A stretch of DNA of 64,000 nucleotides, taken from a candidate division WOR-3 bacterium. Its GTDB lineage: Bacteria > SDB-A. This document shows, in pieces, positions 7,523 to 16,436 of the stretch. Under the pieces are notes generated by a model. The model searched no databases. It was given only the letters and a program-made list of their open reading frames with translations, and had not been told where the DNA came from. The number at the start of each line of letters is the position of its first letter. Within the stretch, counting starts at the first letter, position 1. The stretch spans positions 39,996-103,995 of the forward strand of contig JAFGSQ010000007.1 in assembly GCA_016934535.1 (NCBI GenBank), written 5' to 3'. The translations under genes and the position numbers were made by a program.

Positions 7523-9814
7523 ATGCTTTCTCATTTGTTAATGCTAGTCTGTTATTTCACGGTTTCTTTTCCTGTGAATCCTGTTGCGACATCAAGAGGA
7601 ATGGTTTTTACAGACAGTGGAAGCAAAACCATTTATTTGGTATCCGAAAGAGGCGTTCTGGAGATATTCAAAGCTCCGGGGTGCGGTATGTATATGTCGA
7701 CGTCTCCCTCCGGACGTTTGATAGGTTTCAAATACATTGACCGGCAAGGCATGCAGGTGCCTGCTGCAATAGATATAGAAAACCTTCATGTGACTGAGTT
7801 TTATCAACCCTGCAGTCTGGTGGGGCAGGTGTCTTTTTCGGCTTTGGACAAACCTGCCTTCACTATTGGAAATGAACTGGTATTTGAAAGCCAGGATGGC
7901 TTGAAGCGTTTCGATTTGGGATTTTATTCTAATTTGTGTCCCGTTTCTGCTGACGGCAATTTCGCCGTATTCAACGATTATAACGACGCGCTTTGGATAT
8001 TGAATCTCGAAAACGGTGAAAAGAAAAGAATAACGCCTCCCGGAACAGGTTACTGCTGTCCCGTGTGGTCTCGGGACGGGGAAAAAATCCTTTTCAGAGG
8101 TATTTCGGGAAACATTTACGTGTGGACACTTGAAAATTCGTCAACAGTGACGATAGAAGACGGTTTCAATCCTTGTTTTTCTCCGGACGGAAGGTATATT
8201 CTTTATGAAAAAAGGTTTCACGCCGGACAAGTTTTGGTCAACTCTGACCTGTATATATGGGACACCCAGATTTCGTCTTCAGAGAGGATGACTTTCACTG
8301 AAAATGAAAATGAAACGTATCCGGTTTATTTGAATGAAAGGCAAATCGCCTTCGTTTTACCGGACAGGAATGAAATTGTGACGGCTTTTTTGTCAGGAGC
8401 AGATTTGTTACCGGTATCGAGAATATCGCTGAACGAGGATGAAACACTACCCATTGAAAACTCAGTAAAATGCACGGGTAAAGGAGATTCATTGGATGTT
8501 ACATACATCCATCAGGTATACGACTCGCCTGATTGGTTCAACGGACACTGGGCGTGTGCACCGTCGGCGGCATTAATGGTTGTATCGTATTATGGATTGC
8601 TTCCCGCCTGGAAATGCCAGTGTTCATCTCCGTATTCGCACGAAAGCTTTTACGGGAGATACATTTGTGAAAGATATATGTTCAATGAGTTCGATTACAA
8701 TCTTGCAGCAGACGATCCGGTTGGAACACCTTCCTACGGGGGATACGGATATATGTGGACGGGAAGTTATTCTCCTTATTCGAGGATGGTGCAGTATTAT
8801 TTAAATCACGGTCTGAGCGCATCGAGAGACGACACTCCGACTTTTGGTGAAACAGTGAACGAATTGAACGCCGGGTATCCCTACTCTATGTGTGTCGGAT
8901 TGACCACTTCAGGACACTTGGTGCTGGCGGTCGGCCAGGTTCTGAACTGGCACACTATTATTTTCAATGATCCTTACGGAAACAAGAACACAGCAGGATA
9001 CCCAAGCTATGACGGAAAATACGCCAGGTACGACTGGCCGGGATACAACAACGGCAATCAGAATCTGAATCAGGTTTACTGGTGTGTGTCGGCAAGAGGT
9101 ACGTTTCCGGATGTCAGCGACACGCTGATTGACGACAGGCATTTGACCAGTGGATTTTATCTTCATGCAGAAAATCCCTCATCTATGAAGTTTTGGAGAG
9201 ACGCGTTTTCAGGCTATGAAAACCACAGCTGGTGGACTTATTCGACTCAAGGCACTCAAGACACTTGTTACGCCACCTGGACTCCCGCTCTTGCAGAAGA
9301 AGGCATTTACGAAGTGTCGATTTATATTCCGGTTGTCAATTCGGGGGCCGTATCAGCTGTTTATCGGATTTATCATCCTTCCGGCCCAGACACTGTAGTA
9401 ATTGACCAGTCGCAAAATCCAGGGCAATGGGTTTCTTTGGGATCCTTCTTCTTCGACACTTCCGGCGGATATATATATCTGGGGGACAAGACCGGATATC
9501 AGGGGCAGAGACTTGCATTTGATGCGGTGAAATTCTCTTTGCAGGAGTCGGGAACAGAAGAAGAAATAATGAAACCTCAAACTGGTTTTTCGGCGTATTT
9601 TTCCGGTGAAGCCTTGATCATTTGTTTACAGGGACTCACATGGCATGAACTGAGTTTAAACCTCTATGACTCCGCAGGCAGGCTGGTTTTTTCGGGGATG
9701 TTGGAAGAGGGTATTAGCAGAACGGGAAATTTGAACCTCTCTCCCGGTCCTTACTTTCTCGTAGCCGATTTTGGTGCGGAAAAACACGTTGTCAAACTCT
9801 GCAAACTGTTTTGA
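7523..9814 (+). CDS. Secreted multidomain protein: beta-propeller, C39-like peptidase, golvesin-like domain, sorting module
   Basis: A 763-residue exported protein with a short signal peptide (about 1-15). Residues 30-300 show repeated SPDGRYILY/SRDGEKILF motifs of a TolB/WD40-like propeller. Residues 325-540 form a C39-like cysteine peptidase domain with Cys345 (WACAPSAAL), His465 (SGHLVLAVG) and a downstream NDPYG aspartate, so a complete Cys-His-Asp set is visible. Residues 560-680 (from WWTYSTQGTQ to RLAFDAVKF) resemble the golvesin C-terminal, carbohydrate-binding-like fold. The last 80 residues resemble a T9SS-type tail (YDSAGRLVFSG, PGPYFLVADF). AAGGAAGG precedes the ATG. It is monocistronic by position. 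The substrate is unknown. Confidence 0.82.
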   Translation: MLSHLLMLVCYFTVSFPVNPVATSRGMVFTDSGSKTIYLVSERGVLEIFKAPGCGMYMSTSPSGRLIGFKYIDRQGMQVPAAIDIENLHVTEFYQPCSLVGQVSFSALDKPAFTIGNELVFESQDGLKRFDLGFYSNLCPVSADGNFAVFNDYNDALWILNLENGEKKRITPPGTGYCCPVWSRDGEKILFRGISGNIYVWTLENSSTVTIEDGFNPCFSPDGRYILYEKRFHAGQVLVNSDLYIWDTQISSSERMTFTENENETYPVYLNERQIAFVLPDRNEIVTAFLSGADLLPVSRISLNEDETLPIENSVKCTGKGDSLDVTYIHQVYDSPDWFNGHWACAPSAALMVVSYYGLLPAWKCQCSSPYSHESFYGRYICERYMFNEFDYNLAADDPVGTPSYGGYGYMWTGSYSPYSRMVQYYLNHGLSASRDDTPTFGETVNELNAGYPYSMCVGLTTSGHLVLAVGQVLNWHTIIFNDPYGNKNTAGYPSYDGKYARYDWPGYNNGNQNLNQVYWCVSARGTFPDVSDTLIDDRHLTSGFYLHAENPSSMKFWRDAFSGYENHSWWTYSTQGTQDTCYATWTPALAEEGIYEVSIYIPVVNSGAVSAVYRIYHPSGPDTVVIDQSQNPGQWVSLGSFFFDTSGGYIYLGDKTGYQGQRLAFDAVKFSLQESGTEEEIMKPQTGFSAYFSGEALIICLQGLTWHELSLNLYDSAGRLVFSGMLEEGISRTGNLNLSPGPYFLVADFGAEKHVVKLCKLF

Positions 9815-9834
9815 CAAATCTTTTATGGAGTGAT

Positions 9835-12800
9835 TTATTCAGGTAAATTTGACCCAAGTGTTTCTGTGATTTTTTCGGAAAGATCGGAGAGGGTGAAAGG
9901 CTTTACCAAATAATTGTCGAATCCGAACTCGCTGAAATTAGAAAGTGCAAGATCATTTGAATAGCCGCTTGAAACCAGTGCTTTTACAGAAGGATTGATT
10001 TTTCTTATCTCTCTGACGGTTTCTTTTCCTCCCATGCCGCCCTGAACAGTAAGATCCAGAATTATAAGATCGAACGGGTTTTCACCGGGTTCCCTGAATT
10101 TACTAATTGCCTCTTCACCGTTTCTCGCCGTTTCAACTCTGTAACCCAGTTCTTCGAGCATTTTTGATGTGACTTTTCTTATCATCTCTTCGTCGTCCAT
10201 TAAAAGGATGTTCGCCTTGCCGTGTTTAATCTGCTTGCTTTTAATGCCGTTTTTAAAAAAAGCAACGCTATCCGATGCCGGTATAAAGATGTTGAAAGAA
10301 GCTCCTTTCTGCGGTTCGGAATCGACTTCTATCATACCGCTGTGATTTTTAATTATTGAATAAACTATCGAAAGACCAAGGCCTGAGCCGTTTTCTTTTG
10401 TCGTGAAATAAGGATCGAATATTTTAAGTATGTCATCAGGATGAATGCCGATGCCAGTGTCGGTTATGGAAATCTTTATGTATTTACCCGGTTTGAGATA
10501 GTATAAATATTTATATTTCTCCAACTGATCCTCGCTCAAATCGTGGTTGCGTGCGGTGATTTTTATCGTTCCGCCGCCGGGCATTGCCTGAACAGAATTC
10601 AGCACCAAATTCTGTATTACCTGGGAAAATTGACTTTTGTCCACATCGACAACCCGCAGATTCTTTTCAAAATCATATTCAAGGTTAATGTCTGTTCCGC
10701 TCAGGATAAATTTTGCTGAATCCGTTATTATCTCGCTGATCGAAGAAGCTTCTTTGACAGGAACACCTCCTTTGGCGAAAGTGAGAAGCTGTTGAGTGAG
10801 ATCCGTAGCTTTTTTAACGCCTTTTTCAGCTTCGAGAAGACTTTCTTTCAGATCTTCGTCTTCTTGGGTATAAAGGTTGGCTATCGATATGTTTCCGCTT
10901 ATCGTTGTAAGAATATTGTTGAAATCATGGGCAATGCCGCCCGCCAGAAGTCCGAGCGACTCCAGGTTCCTCATTTTTGAGAGCTGGTCTTCAATCTGTT
11001 TTCTCTCGGTTATATCTATCACATGGGTTATTATCCTTCCGAACGATCCTTCTTCTTCACGAAACGCAAACGAACTCAGAAGCACCCAGATAATTTTTCC
11101 GGATTTGTGATAGTAACGTTTTTCAAACTGTATGGAGTCTTTTTCGTTTAGAATGAGTGAATTTATATTCTTCATGGATTTGTACAAATCGTCGGGGTAT
11201 GTCAGGTCGCTGAATTTTTTTTTCAACAATTCGCGTTCATTATAACCGAGCATTTCGCATAAAGATTTGTTGACGGCCAGGTAATGTCCCTCTGAATCCA
11301 TTATGCTCATTCCGACGGGAGCGTTTTCAAAAGTGTTTCTGAATTTTGATTCGCTGACCCGGATCTTATGGTCACTCTGAATTTTCGCTATAATGTCTCC
11401 CAGAAATGACACGACTTGAGACAGCAGTCTCTTTGAGATTCGGCTGAAGTCATCGTTTTCGTGTGAAGCAAGATTAAGGCAGGCGATAGGAGAACCCATG
11501 TGCAAGATAGGCAATATCGCGAGCGCCCTGATACCTTCTTCTATTACCGCAGGAAATTCAGAGGCCTGAATCTCTTTTTTTGAAAGAAAAGTAGGAATCT
11601 CTTTCCTTGCGACTAATCCTTTGGGGCTGTCTTTTTCGTAGAACTGGATTTTTTTAACGAAAGAATCCTTAAATCCCGAATGAGCGGCAAGAGCCAGACC
11701 TCCGGTGTCCTGTTCGACGATGTATATGCCGCCGCTGTCCACCTCTTCAATGGATTCAATGGAAATGAAGAGGATATAGTTCAGGGCTTCGTTCAAATCT
11801 GTCGTTTTTCCTATTCTCACCGCAAGCTCGTGCTGAAGTCTCAATATGTCTTCGTTCAGTTTTTTTTCCGTGATGTCGTCGGAGAGCCCAAGCAAGACGG
11901 TCGCTTCTCCGTTGTCGTCAGTAATAGGCATTTTTATTGTGTGGAGTATCCTTCTGCCGAATTTCGGAGAGTCTATCGGCTCTTCCGGTATGTCAAATAC
12001 TTTATTGCTTTGCAGGGTTTTATTGTCCATGAATCTGAAGAACTCAGCCTGGTTCTCAGGAAAGAAATCGAAATCAGTTCTGCCGATGACCTGCTCCTGT
12101 TTTAATCCGTAAAGCTCTTCGCTCGTTTTGTTCCACATTATGAAGCGGCCTTCTTTGTCTTTGGCGAAAAGCGATATCGGAAGGTTTTCAATTATCTTTT
12201 CAAGGAATTGCTTGTATTCGCGTTCTTTTATGTGACTCTGTTTTTTTACCATTGCTGCCGAAATGTGATTTGCTACGAATTCAAGTATGTTCTGATGAAA
12301 ATAACTGTACGAAAATTCTTCATCGTACGATTGTACTACCAACGCTCCTATTATGAAGTTGTCACATTTAAGAGGTACACCGAGCCAGCTGAAGGGTGCG
12401 GTACCCTGGATATCAATATTTTCAACGTCGCAAAATTCATCCAGGCTGTCTCCTGATAACAGCAAGGGCGAGCCTTTAAGAACTACATAGTCAGTGAGGC
12501 TGTTCGTAACAGCTCTGGGAGCCGGCTGAGAATCAAAACGGTCTATGTAGCAAGGGAAACTGAGAGCTTTTCCCTCCTGGTCCAGGACGGCGACGAAAAA
12601 ATTTTCGGAAGGGATTAAAGATCCAATGGTTGAATGTATTTTTTTGAATAAAACGTCGATATCATCGGTTTGATTTAATAAATCCGAAATCGAGAAAACC
12701 GCCTTTTGCAATTCGGTGGAAATTTTCTCTTTGGAAACGTCTGAATAAACGGCAATTATTCCGCATATACGCGGATCCTTGCTCATGTCTGTGGCGCGCC

Positions 12801-13086
12801 CGGAAACGTATTTCTCAGCGTAAGAATCAAGAATTATTCTTAATTCAAATGGAACAGAACGCTCCGGTTCAGATAGAATCCCAGCGATTAATTTTTCGGT
12901 TTTGATTTTTTCATCGGGATGGATAAAATCGAATATGTTCCTATTGATGACTTGTTCCGAAGAGACGTTGAATACATTTTTTATATTATCCGAGTGGTAG
13001 AGAATGTTCCCGTTTTTATCTGCTATCAGAATCAGCTTTTGCAGACAATCGAGTATCTCATTTTGGAACAGATCCAGTTTTGGCAT
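9835..13086 (-). CDS. Soluble hybrid sensor histidine kinase (PAS-GAF-PAS-GAF-PAS-HisKA-HATPase-REC)
   Basis: A cytoplasmic hybrid kinase of 1083 residues without membrane helices. Domains in order: PAS (about 10-110), GAF (120-280), PAS (295-410), GAF (420-570), PAS (580-700), HisKA with the phospho-histidine at His720 (GIAHDFNNIL), HATPase_c with N box (NLVLNSVQAM), G1 (DTGIGI) and G2 (GSGLGLS), then a receiver domain with acceptor Asp1011 (ILDLTV) and a conserved Lys (NYLVKPF). I chose the ATG at 13086 because AAGGA stands 5 bases upstream; a longer frame to 13131 lacks a ribosome site. No separate output regulator is encoded nearby, so the downstream phosphotransfer partner is elsewhere. 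The leader carries a small GCTCT/AGAGC inverted repeat. Confidence 0.92.
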   Translation of the reverse strand: MPKLDLFQNEILDCLQKLILIADKNGNILYHSDNIKNVFNVSSEQVINRNIFDFIHPDEKIKTEKLIAGILSEPERSVPFELRIILDSYAEKYVSGRATDMSKDPRICGIIAVYSDVSKEKISTELQKAVFSISDLLNQTDDIDVLFKKIHSTIGSLIPSENFFVAVLDQEGKALSFPCYIDRFDSQPAPRAVTNSLTDYVVLKGSPLLLSGDSLDEFCDVENIDIQGTAPFSWLGVPLKCDNFIIGALVVQSYDEEFSYSYFHQNILEFVANHISAAMVKKQSHIKEREYKQFLEKIIENLPISLFAKDKEGRFIMWNKTSEELYGLKQEQVIGRTDFDFFPENQAEFFRFMDNKTLQSNKVFDIPEEPIDSPKFGRRILHTIKMPITDDNGEATVLLGLSDDITEKKLNEDILRLQHELAVRIGKTTDLNEALNYILFISIESIEEVDSGGIYIVEQDTGGLALAAHSGFKDSFVKKIQFYEKDSPKGLVARKEIPTFLSKKEIQASEFPAVIEEGIRALAILPILHMGSPIACLNLASHENDDFSRISKRLLSQVVSFLGDIIAKIQSDHKIRVSESKFRNTFENAPVGMSIMDSEGHYLAVNKSLCEMLGYNERELLKKKFSDLTYPDDLYKSMKNINSLILNEKDSIQFEKRYYHKSGKIIWVLLSSFAFREEEGSFGRIITHVIDITERKQIEDQLSKMRNLESLGLLAGGIAHDFNNILTTISGNISIANLYTQEDEDLKESLLEAEKGVKKATDLTQQLLTFAKGGVPVKEASSISEIITDSAKFILSGTDINLEYDFEKNLRVVDVDKSQFSQVIQNLVLNSVQAMPGGGTIKITARNHDLSEDQLEKYKYLYYLKPGKYIKISITDTGIGIHPDDILKIFDPYFTTKENGSGLGLSIVYSIIKNHSGMIEVDSEPQKGASFNIFIPASDSVAFFKNGIKSKQIKHGKANILLMDDEEMIRKVTSKMLEELGYRVETARNGEEAISKFREPGENPFDLIILDLTVQGGMGGKETVREIRKINPSVKALVSSGYSNDLALSNFSEFGFDNYLVKPFTLSDLSEKITETLGSNLPE

Positions 13087-13178
13087 TTTTTGTCCTTGAA
13101 CAATTCTATTGAATGGCTCTTCAAAGAGCAACTAAAAGATTTGACCCGAGTGATTTTCTGGAAACCTGTTCATTCACA

Positions 13179-16103
13179 TTAATTTTCTTCGGCGAGTGCT
13201 TCAATGTCTTCGCAATTAATATATATTCCGGTGATGTTGCCTTTGACGGGAGGAAAAAGCCTTGCCTGCTTGATAAGGGAGGCAGTTGTTATCAATTCTC
13301 CAGATTTTCTCAGATATTTTGCCCACGCGTAGTCTGCGAAAAGTCTGATGTTAGGATTTTCAATGTAATGAATTGTCTTTTTTATATCGGAAAACAGTTT
13401 TTTGCCGTCAAAATCATCCGAGAATTTCAAAAGTATAAGGAATTTGTTTATTTTTGCAACAGTGTTTATCTGTGGATACACGACGTCGGACAATTTAATG
13501 CACCTGTCTATGTAAAACATCGCCTTTTTATAAAGCCCTTTTTCAGCGAGAAAAATCGAATAATTCAGTGTGGAGTATGAGATTGACCAGATGTAGCCGA
13601 TTTTTTGAGAATATTTCAGTGATTTTTTTATATAATTGAGAGCTTTATCGATATTTCCGATAAAATAGTGGGTTTCAGCGATATCGTTGAGCAGGAATTC
13701 CCTGAAAAAATCTCCCGTATCAAGTTTTTGAGCTTCAGTAAAATATTCCAAAGCCTTGTATAAATCGTTTTTGGCGTAAGCGACCAATCCTCTTTTGTGA
13801 AGGTAATCCGGATAGAGTTTTGAACGTTTTAATTTATCACCGGTCGCGTCGATACGGTCCAGGTATTTTTCCGTCATTTTGATTTTTCCCAGCCTCCAGT
13901 AAACGTTTGAAATATGCATACAAGCATCGTCGATACTTTCTTTCGATGAGTATGAAAGCGCTTTTTTAAAATAATATACAGATTTGTTAAAATTCGATTT
14001 CAGATATTCGGAAAATCCCAAAGACGTGTAAAGTACGGCAAGAAGAGGTTTGTCGCGATTTTCTTTTGCCCATAATATGCATTTTTCAATATAAAATGCT
14101 TGTTTTGTATAATCTCCCTGAATGGAATGGCTTTCGGCTTTTTGTCTGATCAATTCATAAATTTCGCTGTCTCTCTCGGCTATTGATTCAGCTTGACCGA
14201 TCAATCTAAGCGCTTCTTCGGATTTTTTTTTGTAAAGTGCGATTTTGATTGCTTTCATGTAGAACAAAAGAGCTTCATCCTTATTCCCGGCCATGTGCAA
14301 ATGGTGAGCAATGTCTCCTGGTTCGGCCCAAACCGAGTTTTTTTTGCCGCAGAGGATTTCTGCTATTTTGAGATGGGTTTCCTTTTTTTGTTTGGAAATA
14401 ACGGAATCGTAAAGAACGTCTTTGAAAAATGACTGCTTGAAAGAAAACAGGTTTCCCCGGAATTCCAGAATCCCCTGAGCTGCAGCCTGTGACAGATAAA
14501 GAAATGTTTCCTGGTTTCCGGTCAGATCTTTCATCAGGTCCGGTCTGAAGGAATTACCTGCGATAGATGACATCTTTAAAACATTTTTCATTTCGGCTTT
14601 CATCGAGTTGAATCTTGCCATAGATACGAAAGCGAGATTTTCAGGAATTCTTTTGGGTTCCCTCGAAAGTTCTGTTTTTGAATCGCGCTTATTCAGGTAA
14701 CCGAAATGATCGAGGTATTTTGAGAGCATGATTGAAAAAAGGGGATTTCCCCGTGAGGCTCGGTTAACGTATTGAAGAAGTGATTTGCCGATTTGGTCGC
14801 TTCCCAGTTCATTTTCCAGAAGATTTTCGGTGCTTTTAACGTTTAATGGCGAAAGATTTATTTCTGAATAATTTTTGAAGGGTAATGTAGATCGCGACGA
14901 AAGTATCGTAAGGCTTTTAGTTCCCTGAAGAATATTTTCCAATCCTCTTAGAATGATGAAATCGAAGCTTTTCAATTCGGCGTCGTCAATTAACAGAGCG
15001 AAAGGTGATTTGTTTTTAAGGGCGTTAATCACTCTGTCTTTCAGGATATCTGTTCTGACAGACTGTGGAAGGGAAAAGAATTCGACGGATTCAAGACTGT
15101 ATCCGAGTGCCTGGAAGGCTTCTTCAGAAATAAACAGGGGAGTATCATCGCGTCTTTTGGCTATGTAAAAAACATTGAAATTTTGGGCAAGTTCTTTTCT
15201 CAGATGATTCAAGAAAGTAGATTTTCCAATTCCCTGTTCTCCATTAACTTGAATGGTTCTCACGCCATTAGCGAGAAGTTCTTTAATCGTTTTGAGCTCT
15301 TTTTTTCTGCCGGTGAAAAAGTAGTCAGGCGATTCGATTTTATTAAAACGGTAGTACCCTACTTTTCCCGGGTATTTGGGCAAGTTGGTGTGCTTCGATT
15401 TTGAGCATTTTACTTTTGACGGTAAAAGATTTTTAAATTTTTCAGAGAACAAAACTTCGCCTTGAGAAGCCCTTCTCGTGAGTCTTTCTGATAAATTTAT
15501 GTCATCGCTGATCGCCATGAATTTTGATTTATCTCCGGCGTCAAGCGTGCCCGCGTAAGCATAACCGGCGGATATTCCGATTTTGGCTTTTTCAAGTTCT
15601 GGATGTCCGGAAATAATTATGCTTTCTGCGCAGGCAAGTATGTCTTCAAAGACTGCCGGGCTGTCTGTCCTGTGTCCGAACAGGATCAGCATTTTAAAAC
15701 CTTCCCTGGAAATGCAGTCGATGTCACTTATCTCACCGTCGTACTGACTAACGATAGAATCCGTTTTTTTTGTGAAATCGAAAAAATCAAATTCGGAATT
15801 CAGAGGCACTTGCATCATCATTGAAGCTATGACTCTGTGCTCCGGATCTTTTATTGCCGTATAATCATTTGTTTGGTCAGGCGTAGTTATAATATGACGT
15901 CGTCCGATAAAAGGTTTACAGGGATAGAAAACACTCTCGTCGTCTTTAAGATCGAAATTTGCCAGAATCTCTTTTGATTCGCCTGAAACTACGGCGAAAT
16001 AATTGTCTTTCCAGAAATAAGGCGAGTAATTGAATTCTCCGCTGACAAAAGCAGTTTTGATGCTTACTTTTCCGTCGGGGAATACGGTTTCGTACTTTTT
16101 CAT
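13179..16103 (-). CDS. Cyclase-AAA-TPR signalling protein, main part after an in-frame stop
   Basis: This open frame holds most of a large signalling ATPase. Residues 1-50 look like the second half of a class III cyclase domain (KVSIKTAFVSGEF). Residues 85-245 are a second, degenerate cyclase domain (KIGISAGYAYAGTL, then FMAISDDINLSERL). Residues 260-560 are an AAA/STAND-type ATPase with Walker A GEQGIGKST (about 288) and ALLIDDAEL as Walker B. Residues 600-970 are TPR repeats. Upstream, the frame continues without shift into the first half of cyclase domain 1 but is interrupted by a TAA at 16128-16130. The ATG at 16103 follows a 10-A run and has no ribosome site, so independent initiation is doubtful. 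A nonsense mutation, an assembly error or readthrough are the alternatives. Confidence 0.8.
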   Translation of the reverse strand: MKKYETVFPDGKVSIKTAFVSGEFNYSPYFWKDNYFAVVSGESKEILANFDLKDDESVFYPCKPFIGRRHIITTPDQTNDYTAIKDPEHRVIASMMMQVPLNSEFDFFDFTKKTDSIVSQYDGEISDIDCISREGFKMLILFGHRTDSPAVFEDILACAESIIISGHPELEKAKIGISAGYAYAGTLDAGDKSKFMAISDDINLSERLTRRASQGEVLFSEKFKNLLPSKVKCSKSKHTNLPKYPGKVGYYRFNKIESPDYFFTGRKKELKTIKELLANGVRTIQVNGEQGIGKSTFLNHLRKELAQNFNVFYIAKRRDDTPLFISEEAFQALGYSLESVEFFSLPQSVRTDILKDRVINALKNKSPFALLIDDAELKSFDFIILRGLENILQGTKSLTILSSRSTLPFKNYSEINLSPLNVKSTENLLENELGSDQIGKSLLQYVNRASRGNPLFSIMLSKYLDHFGYLNKRDSKTELSREPKRIPENLAFVSMARFNSMKAEMKNVLKMSSIAGNSFRPDLMKDLTGNQETFLYLSQAAAQGILEFRGNLFSFKQSFFKDVLYDSVISKQKKETHLKIAEILCGKKNSVWAEPGDIAHHLHMAGNKDEALLFYMKAIKIALYKKKSEEALRLIGQAESIAERDSEIYELIRQKAESHSIQGDYTKQAFYIEKCILWAKENRDKPLLAVLYTSLGFSEYLKSNFNKSVYYFKKALSYSSKESIDDACMHISNVYWRLGKIKMTEKYLDRIDATGDKLKRSKLYPDYLHKRGLVAYAKNDLYKALEYFTEAQKLDTGDFFREFLLNDIAETHYFIGNIDKALNYIKKSLKYSQKIGYIWSISYSTLNYSIFLAEKGLYKKAMFYIDRCIKLSDVVYPQINTVAKINKFLILLKFSDDFDGKKLFSDIKKTIHYIENPNIRLFADYAWAKYLRKSGELITTASLIKQARLFPPVKGNITGIYINCEDIEALAEEN

Positions 16104-16127
16104 TTTTTTTTTTAAAGTTGTTCGGAC

Positions 16128-16436
16128 TTATTTGACCGCCTGAGCGGAAGATGCGTCAGAAGGGAGGGATATCAGGACGGAATCGCCTGCCGCGTTTATA
16201 AAAATCCCGCTGTGGCGATGAGAAGCCTGTATAAATGTTCCGTAAAGAATATTCACGATGTTCGCGATTTCTTCTAGTCCTTCCTTTCCCTTTTTTGAGA
16301 AAACACTTACAAGTCTTGTAAAACCCGATATGTCAGCGTAAAAAAGAGCGTTGCTTCTTTTACTGAATTTATCCGGAGCCTGCCCCGGCTTTATAGACGA
16401 TTCCGGGGCTGTGCCGCTCCAAGTTTTAGAATTCAT
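16128..16436 (-). pseudogene. N-terminal half of a class III cyclase domain, cut off by TAA from the gene it belongs to
   Basis: These 102 codons encode a short linker and then the first half of a nucleotide cyclase catalytic domain: FYADISGFTRL with the first metal aspartate, and NAAGDSVLISL with the second aspartate. The frame ends at TAA (16128-16130). Nine codons later, in the same frame, the 974-residue cyclase-AAA-TPR frame begins with the missing half of this domain. Read together they make one protein of about 1085 residues with domain order cyclase-cyclase-AAA-TPR, a known architecture. The ATG at 16436 overlaps the stop of the epimerase-like gene (ATGA), indicating translational coupling. 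A longer frame to 16580 runs inside that neighbour and is not a likely start. Confidence 0.65.

Noticed and set aside
13116-13129. GCTCT-TCAA-AGAGC inverted repeat before the histidine kinase as a terminator
   Set aside because: The stem is only 5-6 bp and no T tract follows on the minus strand; at most a small leader hairpin.
16103-16113. An 11-base T run (A run on the coding strand) as the cause of the split cyclase gene through an indel
   Set aside because: Both halves are in the same frame on either side of the run, so a single indel there would break rather than restore continuity; the TAA itself is the only obstacle.
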